Assembly (NCBI GenBank): GCA_021413535.1
Contig: JAIOQF010000051.1
Span: 1-7,574, forward strand
Length of the DNA stretch: 7,574 nt
Reading direction: 5' to 3'
Source of the DNA: Verrucomicrobiota bacterium
GTDB taxonomy: Bacteria > Verrucomicrobiota > Verrucomicrobiia > Verrucomicrobiales > Verrucomicrobiaceae
Shown here: positions 1 through 7,016 of the stretch, piece after piece
Position numbering within the stretch: position 1 is the first letter of the stretch
How the letters are laid out: each line of letters opens with the position of its first letter
Program-made: the position numbers and the translations under genes
Notes under the pieces: model-generated
Told to the model about the DNA's origin: nothing
Database searches by the model: none
Seen by the model: only the letters and a program-made list of their open reading frames with translations

Positions 1-2
1 CG

Positions 3-3000
3 CAGCTTGAAACGCAGCGCGAAAAATTGACCGTGCTCGAGCGCAGCACGCGGAAGAGTTTTGGCGGCTGCGGAGCCTTCCAACGAATGCTGAAACGGAA
101 GCGCCTCGTGTCTGAAGGCGAAAGCGCGGAGCCGGGCGCGATGCTCGTTACCCTGCAGGAACACCTGAAACGCGCGGATACAATGCTGGATGAATTCGCT
201 GAATTTCCTCTGCCGCGGTTCTTCAATCTCGTTTCTCCCTTCATCATCTTCCTCGGCATCCTTGTGATTTCCATCGGGCTCGTCTACGCACTGGGTGGAG
301 TGAATTCATTTACGCTGACTGTCTCTGGCGTGGTCGCGGTAGCACTGACTTTGCTTTTGATCGTGATCTATCGGTTGGGCATTGGCAAGGCGCGACCATT
401 GGCCACGGAGATCGCACATCATTTGGTGGACGCCCGACGACTGGTCGGGGAGTGCGAGGCCGCATGCAGCGGATTCACTGATGCTGATCGTCGCCGGTTG
501 CAAGAGCAGTCTGATCGTGAGTGCGCTGCGATTGATGAGGAGAAAATTCAAGCGGACGGCATCGAATCAGATTTCAAGCAGTCAGAAGAATTGAAACTGG
601 CAGCCCAAGTGCCGCGCGCACTGGCGAAAAATGATGAACTGCTCCGGGCCAGGGTTTCGCACATTGAATCATTGAGTGATTCCAGCCTCGGCCTCTTAAG
701 CGGAGACGCCGTTTCCCGTCAGAGCGAGCGCAAAGTTGCAATCGAGAATGACATGAGCGCGCTTGTCGCGGAGGAGAGTCGGCGCTGGAATGAAATCGAA
801 GTTTCATGGAAGAATGAAATCGTTCCCCTGTATGATGAAATTGCGAAGATGAACGCCGAGGTGGCCGCGCGTTTTCCAATGGTGGACAAATCATTCGTCG
901 AGAACTGGAGCCCACCCACCGAGTTCACGCCTGTCGCGCCACTGGCGCATCTCAAAGCTGACTTGGCCAAGCCAGTGGAATCTCTGCCCAAGGATCCGAG
1001 GCTGGCCCTGCCGGGTGCATCGCAAGTTTCGCTCCCGCTATCGCTCGTGTTTCCGCAGCAGGGATCGTTGTTGCTGGAGACCAATGAGTCCGCTTCAAAC
1101 TTTTCCGCAGGCGTGTTGAATCAGGTGATGCAACGACTGCTCGCTGCGAACCCGGCCGGCAAACTGGCGTTCACCATCATCGATCCAGTTGGATTGGGGG
1201 AAAATTTTGCCGGTCTGATGCATCTGGCCGATTACGAGGAGAGCCTGATCAATCGGAAAATCTGGACGCAAAACGATCAGATTGATGACCGGCTTGCGGA
1301 GCTAAACGAACATATTGAGAAGGTGATCCAGATGTATCTGCGCAATGAATATGCGACGATCTCGGACTACAACATCCACGCCGGCAGCGTCGCGGAGAAA
1401 TACATCTTCCTGGTCGTTGCCGATTTCCCGGCGAACTTCAGCGAGACTGCGGCCAAGCGGCTCCAGAGCATTGTCGCCAGCGGTCCGCGCTGCGGCGTGT
1501 TTACTTTGCTGCACTGGGACAAGCGATTGCCGATGCCTGATGGTCTGGTGCCGGATGAGCTGCGGAGAAACAGTGTCTGCCTGAAGCGGGAAGGGAAGTC
1601 GTTCATCGTCGGACGCGAGCAGCTGGATGCGAATGCCACGCTGGAGTTTGAACCGATCCCAAGTGAAGAACTGGCCGCCGGTCTCGTGCACAAGATCGGC
1701 AAAGCGAGCATTGATTCAAACCGTGTCGAGGTTCCGTTCTCGCAGATCGCGCCCAAGCCGGCAGAGTTGTGGACCGTGGAAACGACCAACGAGCTGAAGA
1801 TCGCCATCGGCAGAACCGGTGCCACGAAGCATCAATTTCTGGCCATCGGCAAAGGCACGCGGCAGCATGCGCTTCTGGCTGGGAAAACAGGCTCAGGAAA
1901 ATCCACGCTGCTCCACGTCATCATCACCAACCTCGCGCTGGCGTGCAGTCCCGACCAGGTGGAGTTCTATCTCATCGACTTTAAGAAAGGCGTCGAGTTC
2001 AAGTGCTACGCCACGCATCGATTGCCGCACGCCCGGGTCGTGGCCATCGAGAGCGACCGCGAGTTTGGATTGAGCGTTCTGCAACGAGTGGACGAGGAAT
2101 TGAAACGTCGCGGCGACATGTTCCGCAAGCTGGGCGTGCAGGATGTTGCTGGCTATAAAAGATCTGGCGGCAAGGAAGCCATCCCGCGCACCCTGCTCAT
2201 AATTGATGAGTTTCAGGAATTCTACACTGAGGATGATCAGATCGCGCAGAACGCATCCGTGCTCTTTGATCGCATCGTGCGTCAGGGGCGTGCCTTTGGC
2301 ATCCATGTGCTGCTGGGATCACAGACGCTTGGGGGTGCTTATACCCTGGCGCGCGCCACGCTCGGCCAGATGGTCATCCGTATCGCGCTCCAGTGCAACG
2401 AGGCTGATTCTTATCTCATCATGGATGAAAACAACTCCGCGCCGCGTCTGCTCTCGCGTCCGGGCGAAGGGATTTACAATGACGCCGCCGGTGCGCTCGA
2501 AGGCAACAGTCCTTTCCAGGTCGTTTGGATCGGCGATGACGAACGTGATGGGTATCTCAATAAAATCCGATCACTGGCTGATGAGCGCCATGATCGTCAT
2601 GCGGCACCGATTGTCTTTGAGGGCAACGCCCCGGCGGAGATTCGCGAGAACAACAGGCTTGCTGCTGCACTGGAATCGAAACCTGAGAAAGCACCCGCCG
2701 CTGCGAGCTGCTGGCTCGGCGCGCCGAATTCCATCAAGGGGCCAACTCAGGCTGTCTTCCATCGCCAGAGCGGCAACAATTTGCTCATCGTCGGTCAGCG
2801 CGAAGAAGCCACGATGACGATGCTCGGGCTATCGCTCATCGCGCTTGCCGCGCAATATCCCGTGGGCAGTGCGAAGTTCATCTTCTTCCACAGCGCCGCA
2901 CCCGGCACGCCGGATGCGGAGTTTCTGGAGAACATCTTCAAGTCCATTCCGCACGGAGTTACCATCGCGCGGAGTCATGAGGTGGGCGACGTGATGAATG

Positions 3001-3476
3001 GGATTTCAAATGAACTGAAGCAGCGCAGCGGCGAGGATGCATCGGCGGCACCGGCGATGTTTGTGTTTATTCATGGACTGCAAAAATTCAAAAAGCTCAA
3101 GCAAGATGATGACTTCAGCTTCTCCAGCAGCGACGATGGCGGCGCCAATCCCGGCGCGCAGCTGGGTGAGTTGCTTGGCGAAGGTGCCAGCCATGGCATT
3201 CATCTCATCATCAGCCTGGACACGTTTAACAACGTCGGCCGCTTTATCAGCCGCAAGGCGCTTACCGAATTTGAAATGCGAGTCGTCTTCCAGATGAGCG
3301 CGAATGATTCGGCCAGCCTGATTGATTCGCCAAAGGCAGGCAGCCTCGGTCTCCATCGCGCGCTGCTCTACAATGAGCACGATGGCCAGCTGGAAACCTT
3401 CCGGCCCTATGCCGCGCCTGATGCTGCGTGGTTCGAGGATGCCGCGGCTAAACTTGCGCGGCAACACTCGGCTTGA
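3..3476 (+). CDS. Membrane-anchored FtsK/SpoIIIE-type ATPase with three tandem modules (5' partial)
   Basis: Likely an ATP-driven motor at the inner membrane that moves DNA or protein. The frame is open to the left edge. The first possible start is TTG at 27, with no ribosome binding site, so the true start is probably upstream. Residues are numbered from that TTG. Two transmembrane helices lie at about 65-89 and 95-116, followed by a charged helical region at 150-290. Module 1 (about 335-535) has FtsK-like strands but no P-loop; NESASN stands near 353-358. Module 2 (about 590-850) is intact: Walker A GKTGSGKST at 619-627, Walker B LLIIDEF with D727 and E728, and an FtsK-like tail (RIALQCNEADS, then RPGEGIY). 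Module 3 (about 895-1132) has GQREEATM in place of Walker A and FIHGLQ in place of Walker B. It ends with a conserved-looking tail (FEMRVVFQMSANDS, RALLYNE, FRPY). Two transmembrane helices plus serial ATPase modules resemble EccC/EssC of type VII secretion. A DNA translocase is the alternative. The family is certain; the substrate is unknown. Confidence 0.9.
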   Translation, partial: QLETQREKLTVLERSTRKSFGGCGAFQRMLKRKRLVSEGESAEPGAMLVTLQEHLKRADTMLDEFAEFPLPRFFNLVSPFIIFLGILVISIGLVYALGGVNSFTLTVSGVVAVALTLLLIVIYRLGIGKARPLATEIAHHLVDARRLVGECEAACSGFTDADRRRLQEQSDRECAAIDEEKIQADGIESDFKQSEELKLAAQVPRALAKNDELLRARVSHIESLSDSSLGLLSGDAVSRQSERKVAIENDMSALVAEESRRWNEIEVSWKNEIVPLYDEIAKMNAEVAARFPMVDKSFVENWSPPTEFTPVAPLAHLKADLAKPVESLPKDPRLALPGASQVSLPLSLVFPQQGSLLLETNESASNFSAGVLNQVMQRLLAANPAGKLAFTIIDPVGLGENFAGLMHLADYEESLINRKIWTQNDQIDDRLAELNEHIEKVIQMYLRNEYATISDYNIHAGSVAEKYIFLVVADFPANFSETAAKRLQSIVASGPRCGVFTLLHWDKRLPMPDGLVPDELRRNSVCLKREGKSFIVGREQLDANATLEFEPIPSEELAAGLVHKIGKASIDSNRVEVPFSQIAPKPAELWTVETTNELKIAIGRTGATKHQFLAIGKGTRQHALLAGKTGSGKSTLLHVIITNLALACSPDQVEFYLIDFKKGVEFKCYATHRLPHARVVAIESDREFGLSVLQRVDEELKRRGDMFRKLGVQDVAGYKRSGGKEAIPRTLLIIDEFQEFYTEDDQIAQNASVLFDRIVRQGRAFGIHVLLGSQTLGGAYTLARATLGQMVIRIALQCNEADSYLIMDENNSAPRLLSRPGEGIYNDAAGALEGNSPFQVVWIGDDERDGYLNKIRSLADERHDRHAAPIVFEGNAPAEIRENNRLAAALESKPEKAPAAASCWLGAPNSIKGPTQAVFHRQSGNNLLIVGQREEATMTMLGLSLIALAAQYPVGSAKFIFFHSAAPGTPDAEFLENIFKSIPHGVTIARSHEVGDVMNGISNELKQRSGEDASAAPAMFVFIHGLQKFKKLKQDDDFSFSSSDDGGANPGAQLGELLGEGASHGIHLIISLDTFNNVGRFISRKALTEFEMRVVFQMSANDSASLIDSPKAGSLGLHRALLYNEHDGQLETFRPYAAPDAAWFEDAAAKLARQHSA

Positions 3477-4087
3477 CGTTTTCGGAAATCAGGCGATTTC
3501 GAGCGATGCTCGACGATGCACTGGAACGCTACCCGGTCACTCTTCAAATTCAGGATGACATCGAGTGCGTCGTGCGTCCGCTCCAGGCGGAGGATGAAAA
3601 AGCCTTCATGAGTTTTTTGCGGGTCGTTCCCGAGATTGAGCGGCTCTTTATCAAGCCCAAGCTGGGGAGCGTGGACTTCATTAAACAATGGTTTGGTGAT
3701 CTCGACTATGACAACTCCCTGCCGCTTGTTGCCTTCGCACACGGGCACATCATCGGCAATGCCACGTTGCAGCAACGTGACGGTGGTTGGAAGCGGCACA
3801 TTGGCCGGGTTCATTCACTCACTCATCCCGAGTATCGCGACGTCGGCATCAGCGGGATGCTGATTCAGGAGATCATTTATATTGCGCGACATACCGGGCT
3901 TACGCGGCTGGAGGCTGAGTTCAATGGCGAGCGTGAGGCCGCAAAAAATTGTTTCCAGCACGTCGGGTTTCAAGAAATGCTCCGCATGAAGGCTTATCTC
4001 AAGGACATGAAAACTGGCAGTCACGACTGGGTGCTGCTCGGCATGCAACTCCTGCCCGAACAGGAGTTCACGACTGCGGGTGACTGA
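3473..4087 (+). CDS. GNAT-family N-acetyltransferase
   Basis: Predicted acetyl-CoA-dependent acyltransferase of 204 residues; the acceptor cannot be told from sequence. The GNAT fold is readable in order: an N-terminal strand and loop (VVRPLQAEDEKAF, about 33-45), central strands (LVAFAHGHIIGNATL, about 85-99), then the acetyl-CoA pyrophosphate loop in motif A, YRDVGISGML at 121-130 (R122, G125, G128), followed by a long helix. Motif B is LTRLEAEFNGEREAAKNCFQHVGF at about 143-166, with the usual late Asn and Phe. The TTG start overlaps the stop of the ATPase gene (TTGA), which suggests translational coupling and a shared transcript. No good ribosome binding site precedes it. ATG at 3506 (residue 12), with AGGCGA nine bases upstream, is a credible alternative and leaves the whole fold intact. 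Position after the ATPase hints at modification of that machine or its cargo, but this is only inference. Confidence 0.88.
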   Translation: MTFSEIRRFRAMLDDALERYPVTLQIQDDIECVVRPLQAEDEKAFMSFLRVVPEIERLFIKPKLGSVDFIKQWFGDLDYDNSLPLVAFAHGHIIGNATLQQRDGGWKRHIGRVHSLTHPEYRDVGISGMLIQEIIYIARHTGLTRLEAEFNGEREAAKNCFQHVGFQEMLRMKAYLKDMKTGSHDWVLLGMQLLPEQEFTTAGD

Positions 4088-4157
4088 TCTGACAAAGATT
4101 CTCATCGCGACCGGAGCCAGCGTGTGGCCGACGGCGCGCAATGAAATCAACGCTTGA
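4080..4157 (+). CDS. Possible 25-residue ORF or truncated stub of a third operon gene
   Basis: A GTG start overlaps the last codons of the acetyltransferase and opens a 25-codon frame (VTDLTKILIATGASVWP, then TARNEINA) ending at TGA 4155-4157. AGGAG lies at 4062-4066, about 13 bases upstream, a little far for a typical start. The overlap has the form expected of a tightly packed next gene, and the peptide reads like an ordinary protein N-terminus that stops abruptly. I do not recognise it. It could be a remnant cut at a rearrangement, a true micropeptide or chance. The convergent neighbour ends 20 bases further on. Confidence 0.2.
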   Translation: MTDLTKILIATGASVWPTARNEINA

Positions 4158-4177
4158 TGGAGAATGCGCTGAAGCGA

Positions 4178-5092
4178 TCAGGCGCGACGGAGCTTCGGCA
4201 GCTTGGGCCGGCTCTTCAAGCCGTCGCGAATGATTTTTAGCACGTTCTTGCGCTCGTCGCCGGTGATGGTGAGACGCGGAGCGCGGACCCATTCGGCACC
4301 GAGGCCGGCTTCTTGCACCAGCAACTTGATGTATTGCACGAAGTGAACGCTGGTATCGAGTTTCATGAGCGGCTGCATCCAGGCATAAAGCTGGCGCGCT
4401 TTATCCCATTCGCCAGCACGGGTGAGTTCCCAGAGACGCTGGTTTTCTACGGGGAAGGCGATGCCGCTGCCGGCGACCCAGCCGTCGATGCCGAGAATGC
4501 TGCACTCCAAAATCAAGTCGTCCACTCCAGTGAAGACGGCGTAGCGATTGCCAGTGGCAAGACGCAGCTCGGTGATGCGTCGCGGATCGCCGGAGCTTTC
4601 CTTGAGTGCGACAAACTTTTTCTCCTTGGCGAGCTCGGCGAACATGGCGGGAGTGATGTCGTTCGCGTAGCTGATGGGGTTGTTGTAAATCATGATTGGC
4701 AGATTGCCGCCGCGGGCCACGGTGCGGAAATACGTCAGGGCTTCGCTGGGGTCGCTTTTGTAACTCATGGGCGGCATAAGCATCACGCCGCTGGCACCGA
4801 GCTTTTCCACGTCGCGTAAATAGCGGATCGCGGCGGCAGTGCTGGACTCCGCGACGCCGCTCAAGACCGGGATGCGTCCTTTCGCCGTTTCAACTGCACA
4901 ACGCACGACGGCAAGTTTTTCATCGGGATCGAGCGTCTGGTTTTCACCAAGCGAGCCGCACATGACAAGGCCGCTGACGCCGCTTTTGATGATGGTTTCA
5001 ATATGCCGCGCGGTGGCGGGCAGGTCGAGCGACTGATCTTTCTTGAGTTGGGTGGTAAGGGCAGGGAATACGCCGCTCCAGTAAGGTTTCAT
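4178..5092 (-). CDS. DHDPS/NAL-family lyase, probably a hydroxyproline-type deaminase rather than DapA
   Basis: A 304-residue TIM-barrel class I aldolase-type enzyme, full length for the family (about 290-310). The Schiff-base lysine is K164 in VALKES, the catalytic tyrosine is Y136 in IMIYNNP, and a second tyrosine is Y111 in MPPMSY. The substrate loop reads GSLGEN (46-51), where DapA and sialate lyases have GTTGE or GSTGE. The arginine that DapA uses just after its YN(V)P motif is absent: YNNPISY here. Lysine biosynthesis is therefore unlikely. FTGVDDLILE (187-196), the LVQ/KL stretch near 252-262 and APRLTITGDER (271-281) resemble the pyrroline-4-hydroxy-2-carboxylate deaminase branch of hydroxyproline catabolism, as I recall it. 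That assignment is inference; a sugar-acid or sialate-like aldolase is the alternative. It lies 36 bases downstream of the broken enolase-superfamily gene on the same strand, likely in one operon. No Shine-Dalgarno sequence precedes the ATG; the upstream stretch is rich in C and A. Confidence 0.88.
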   Translation of the reverse strand: MKPYWSGVFPALTTQLKKDQSLDLPATARHIETIIKSGVSGLVMCGSLGENQTLDPDEKLAVVRCAVETAKGRIPVLSGVAESSTAAAIRYLRDVEKLGASGVMLMPPMSYKSDPSEALTYFRTVARGGNLPIMIYNNPISYANDITPAMFAELAKEKKFVALKESSGDPRRITELRLATGNRYAVFTGVDDLILECSILGIDGWVAGSGIAFPVENQRLWELTRAGEWDKARQLYAWMQPLMKLDTSVHFVQYIKLLVQEAGLGAEWVRAPRLTITGDERKNVLKIIRDGLKSRPKLPKLRRA

Positions 5093-5128
5093 AAGTTGAT
5101 AGATGGATGGTTGAGGTTGGTGAGGATG

Positions 5129-6023
5129 TCAGAAAACTTCGACGACTGGTTTCCCGAGCACGTCCATTTTTGGAGTGATGCCGAGACCAGGTTCTTTGGA
5201 GGCGGCCATGCGGCCATTGACGCGCTGTGGTGCGCCGTCGGCGATGCTGACGGTGACGTAGCTGTTGAAGTCGGTGCTGGAGAATTGGAACTCCGTCGGC
5301 GTGCTGTGCGCCAGATGGGCGATGGCGGCCGTGGTGATGTCGCCGCCCCATGAATCTTCCAGTGTCATGCCGATGCCCATGCTGACGCAGAGATCGCGGG
5401 CCTGACGGATTTTCGTGAGGCCGCCGAGCTTGCTGATTTTCAAATTCACCAAATCCATCGCGAGGTCCGCCTTGGCGCGGAGCAGCATGCCCAGTTCGTC
5501 GATGTTTTCATCCAGCACGAAGGGATGCGGCGTCTGACGGCGCACGGCGAGACATTCCTCATAAGTCAGGCACGGTTGCTCGATGTAGACATCCACATCA
5601 CGCACGGCCTTGGCAATGCGCACGGCTTCGTGTTGCACCCAGCCCGCCGAGCAATTCGCACACGGGCATGCCGGTCGCCTGACCGAGGATATCCCAGCAG
5701 GCGATATCGATGCCGCTTTTCACATAGGGATGCCCCTTGAGCGCGGCGTCCATGATGCGGTTGAGCTTCGCCAGCTGGCGCGGGTCTTCTCCGAGTAGAT
5801 GCGGGCCCAGTTCACGCAAACCTGCGCGGACACCGTCCGCATAAGCTGGCAGGTAAAACGGTCCGAGCGGACAAACTTCACCGTGACCGACAAGCCCGGT
5901 GTCGGTCTCGACACGAACGACGGTGCTATCGAACACGGTGACGGATTTACCGCCGCTCCATTTGTAAGTAGTCTCGTGCAGTGGGAGTTCGACGCGATAG
6001 GCCAGGATGCGAGTGATCTTCAT
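5129..6023 (-). pseudogene. Enolase-superfamily (mandelate racemase/muconate lactonizing type) enzyme broken by an internal deletion
   Basis: Two frames form one gene. The N-terminal part (ATG at 6023, MKITRILAYRVELPL) contains the capping domain and ends at CELLGG (codons 122-127), after which 14 unrelated residues lead to a stop at 5598. The C-terminal part is in another frame. It resumes at GWVQHEAVRIAK just after the junction and runs to 5129. It keeps E of YIEQP (metal ligand), D of VLDEN (metal ligand), K of NLKISKLGG (catalytic lysine) and EDSWGGD. Family members are about 365-370 residues. Some 70 are missing here, including the KxK pair and the first metal ligand, normally in a D-A-N-x-G-W context. 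A product would be inactive. The intact relative looks closest to cis-3-hydroxyproline dehydratase or hydroxyproline-betaine epimerase (recalled, not searched), which fits the lyase downstream. Both halves are otherwise clean, so the damage is recent or is an assembly error. Confidence 0.85.
5639..5651 (-). other. Deletion/frameshift junction within the enolase-superfamily gene
   Basis: On the minus strand the bases read CTCGGCGGGCTGG. The first frame reads L-G-G, the end of the LLGG motif closing the N-terminal half. The second frame reads A-G-W, the residues that follow the D-A-N metal-ligand motif in relatives. The GC-rich GGCGGGC could have served as microhomology between the two sites. 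The lost length is not a multiple of three, which explains the frame change. The exact breakpoint cannot be fixed without an intact relative. Confidence 0.6.
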
Positions 6024-6071
6024 GCGAGGTAGCGGTTGATGTCGGGTTGATGGATTTTGCGGGGCGGCAGT

Positions 6072-7016
6072 CTAGCGCAACTCGGCGGATTCGACTTGAA
6101 AAAGAGCGAATTTTTTTATCAGATATTCTTCCAGCGCCTCCTCCCAAGGGCGGGGCGTGATGCCGGTGAGCTGACGGAATTTGGACGTATCAAATGAAGT
6201 GAACTCAGGCCGCACCGCTTTGAAGCCGGGGAAAGTTGATCGGGAGATCGGCTGCACGATATTCGTCCGCAGTTTGAAGCCGGTTTTTGCGGCGAGGTCG
6301 AGAACGGTTTGTCCATAGGCCTGCCACGAGGACGCACCGCTGTTGGCGAGATGGAGGATGCCGCGCGCCGCGGGGTTATCGAGAAGCGGTTCAATCCACT
6401 CGGTGAGATCCTCGCTGTAAGTGGGGCAGGAATGCTTGTCGGCGATGGCCTCGACATGATCGGATTCCATGGCGCGCTTCAGGATCATGTCCGGAAAGCT
6501 GGTCTTGTCCGGACCGAAGAGCCAGGACACGCGGAGCACGAGGAACTCGGGTGACACGGCAAGAACCGCGCGCTCGCCTTCGAGCTTGCTGCGGCCATAG
6601 ACGTTGATGGGTTCTGCGATGTCGGTCTCTTTCCGAGGCGCGGGATCATCGCCTTTGAAGACGTAATCGGTGCTGACGTGGATGAAGCGCGCCCCGCGTT
6701 CCGCGCAGACTTGCGCGATGGCGCGCGGCGTTTCGGTGTTGCACAGCGTTGCGCCGCGAGGATTGGTTTCGCACTCGTCCACGTTGGTGATGCCCGCGGT
6801 GTAGATGACAGCGTCGAAATCGTTTTTCTCCAACGCGGGCCGCACGTTCTCCGGCTTCAGCACATCAAGATGCTCCCTGCGAAAGGGGATGACTTCACGG
6901 TTGCGGGCATAGCGTCGCGCCAGCGCCGCGCCCATTCGCCCGGCTGCCCCGATGATCAATACTTTGCCTCTGCGCGACATGCGGGCGCACCATGTCGCGT
7001 CCATTGTCTGCGTCAA
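6072..7016 (-). CDS. RmlD-like NAD(P)-dependent sugar-nucleotide reductase (extended SDR)
   Basis: A 314-residue extended short-chain dehydrogenase of the dTDP-4-dehydrorhamnose reductase type, which reduces a nucleotide-bound keto sugar. The Rossmann motif is GAAGRMG (23-29), the strand before the active site is STDYVF (115-120), and the catalytic pair is Y140 and K144 in YGRSKLEGE. TAGITNVDECE (73-83) and RVSWLFGP (162-169) are also typical, and the C-terminus has RPEFTSFDTSKF and the PW of TPRPWEEAL. It is near the usual length of 290-300 residues. TTG at 7016 overlaps the glycosyltransferase stop (TTGA), with a weak GGA five bases upstream. ATG at 6980 (residue 13, MSRRGKVLIIG) would give the more usual short N-terminus; ATG 7004 is also possible. 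No rmlA, rmlB or rmlC is visible, so rhamnose is not proven; another deoxysugar, or another RmlD-domain role, is possible. Confidence 0.87.
   Translation of the reverse strand: MTQTMDATWCARMSRRGKVLIIGAAGRMGAALARRYARNREVIPFRREHLDVLKPENVRPALEKNDFDAVIYTAGITNVDECETNPRGATLCNTETPRAIAQVCAERGARFIHVSTDYVFKGDDPAPRKETDIAEPINVYGRSKLEGERAVLAVSPEFLVLRVSWLFGPDKTSFPDMILKRAMESDHVEAIADKHSCPTYSEDLTEWIEPLLDNPAARGILHLANSGASSWQAYGQTVLDLAAKTGFKLRTNIVQPISRSTFPGFKAVRPEFTSFDTSKFRQLTGITPRPWEEALEEYLIKKFALFQVESAELR

Noticed and set aside
2203..2817. A 204-codon open frame inside the ATPase gene, other + frame
   Set aside because: It overlaps the strongly conserved Walker B and tail regions of the ATPase. Its product is arginine- and serine-rich without any recognisable motif, as expected of an out-of-frame shadow in GC-rich DNA.
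3..3476. Assignment of the large ATPase as the cell-division protein FtsK
   Set aside because: It has only two visible transmembrane helices, three ATPase-like modules instead of one motor domain, and no visible C-terminal gamma domain.
4146..4158. Short perfect inverted repeat ATCAA-CGC-TTGAT between the convergent genes, considered as a terminator
   Set aside because: The stem is only 5 bp and AT-rich, with no T tract on either side. A hairpin this short is expected by chance.
4313..4819. A 168-codon + strand frame opposite the lyase gene
   Set aside because: It is fully antisense to clear family motifs of the lyase. The peptide has no domain pattern and there is no independent support for a gene.
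4178..5092. Assignment of the lyase as DapA (lysine biosynthesis)
   Set aside because: The DapA-type substrate arginine after the tyrosine motif is missing, the GTTGE loop is changed to GSLGE, and the neighbours are catabolic rather than lysine-biosynthetic.
5598..6023. The 141-codon N-terminal part of the enolase-superfamily gene as a stand-alone protein
   Set aside because: It ends within the barrel entry after LLGG, with a nonsense tail, and the continuation is found immediately in another frame. One broken gene is the simpler reading.
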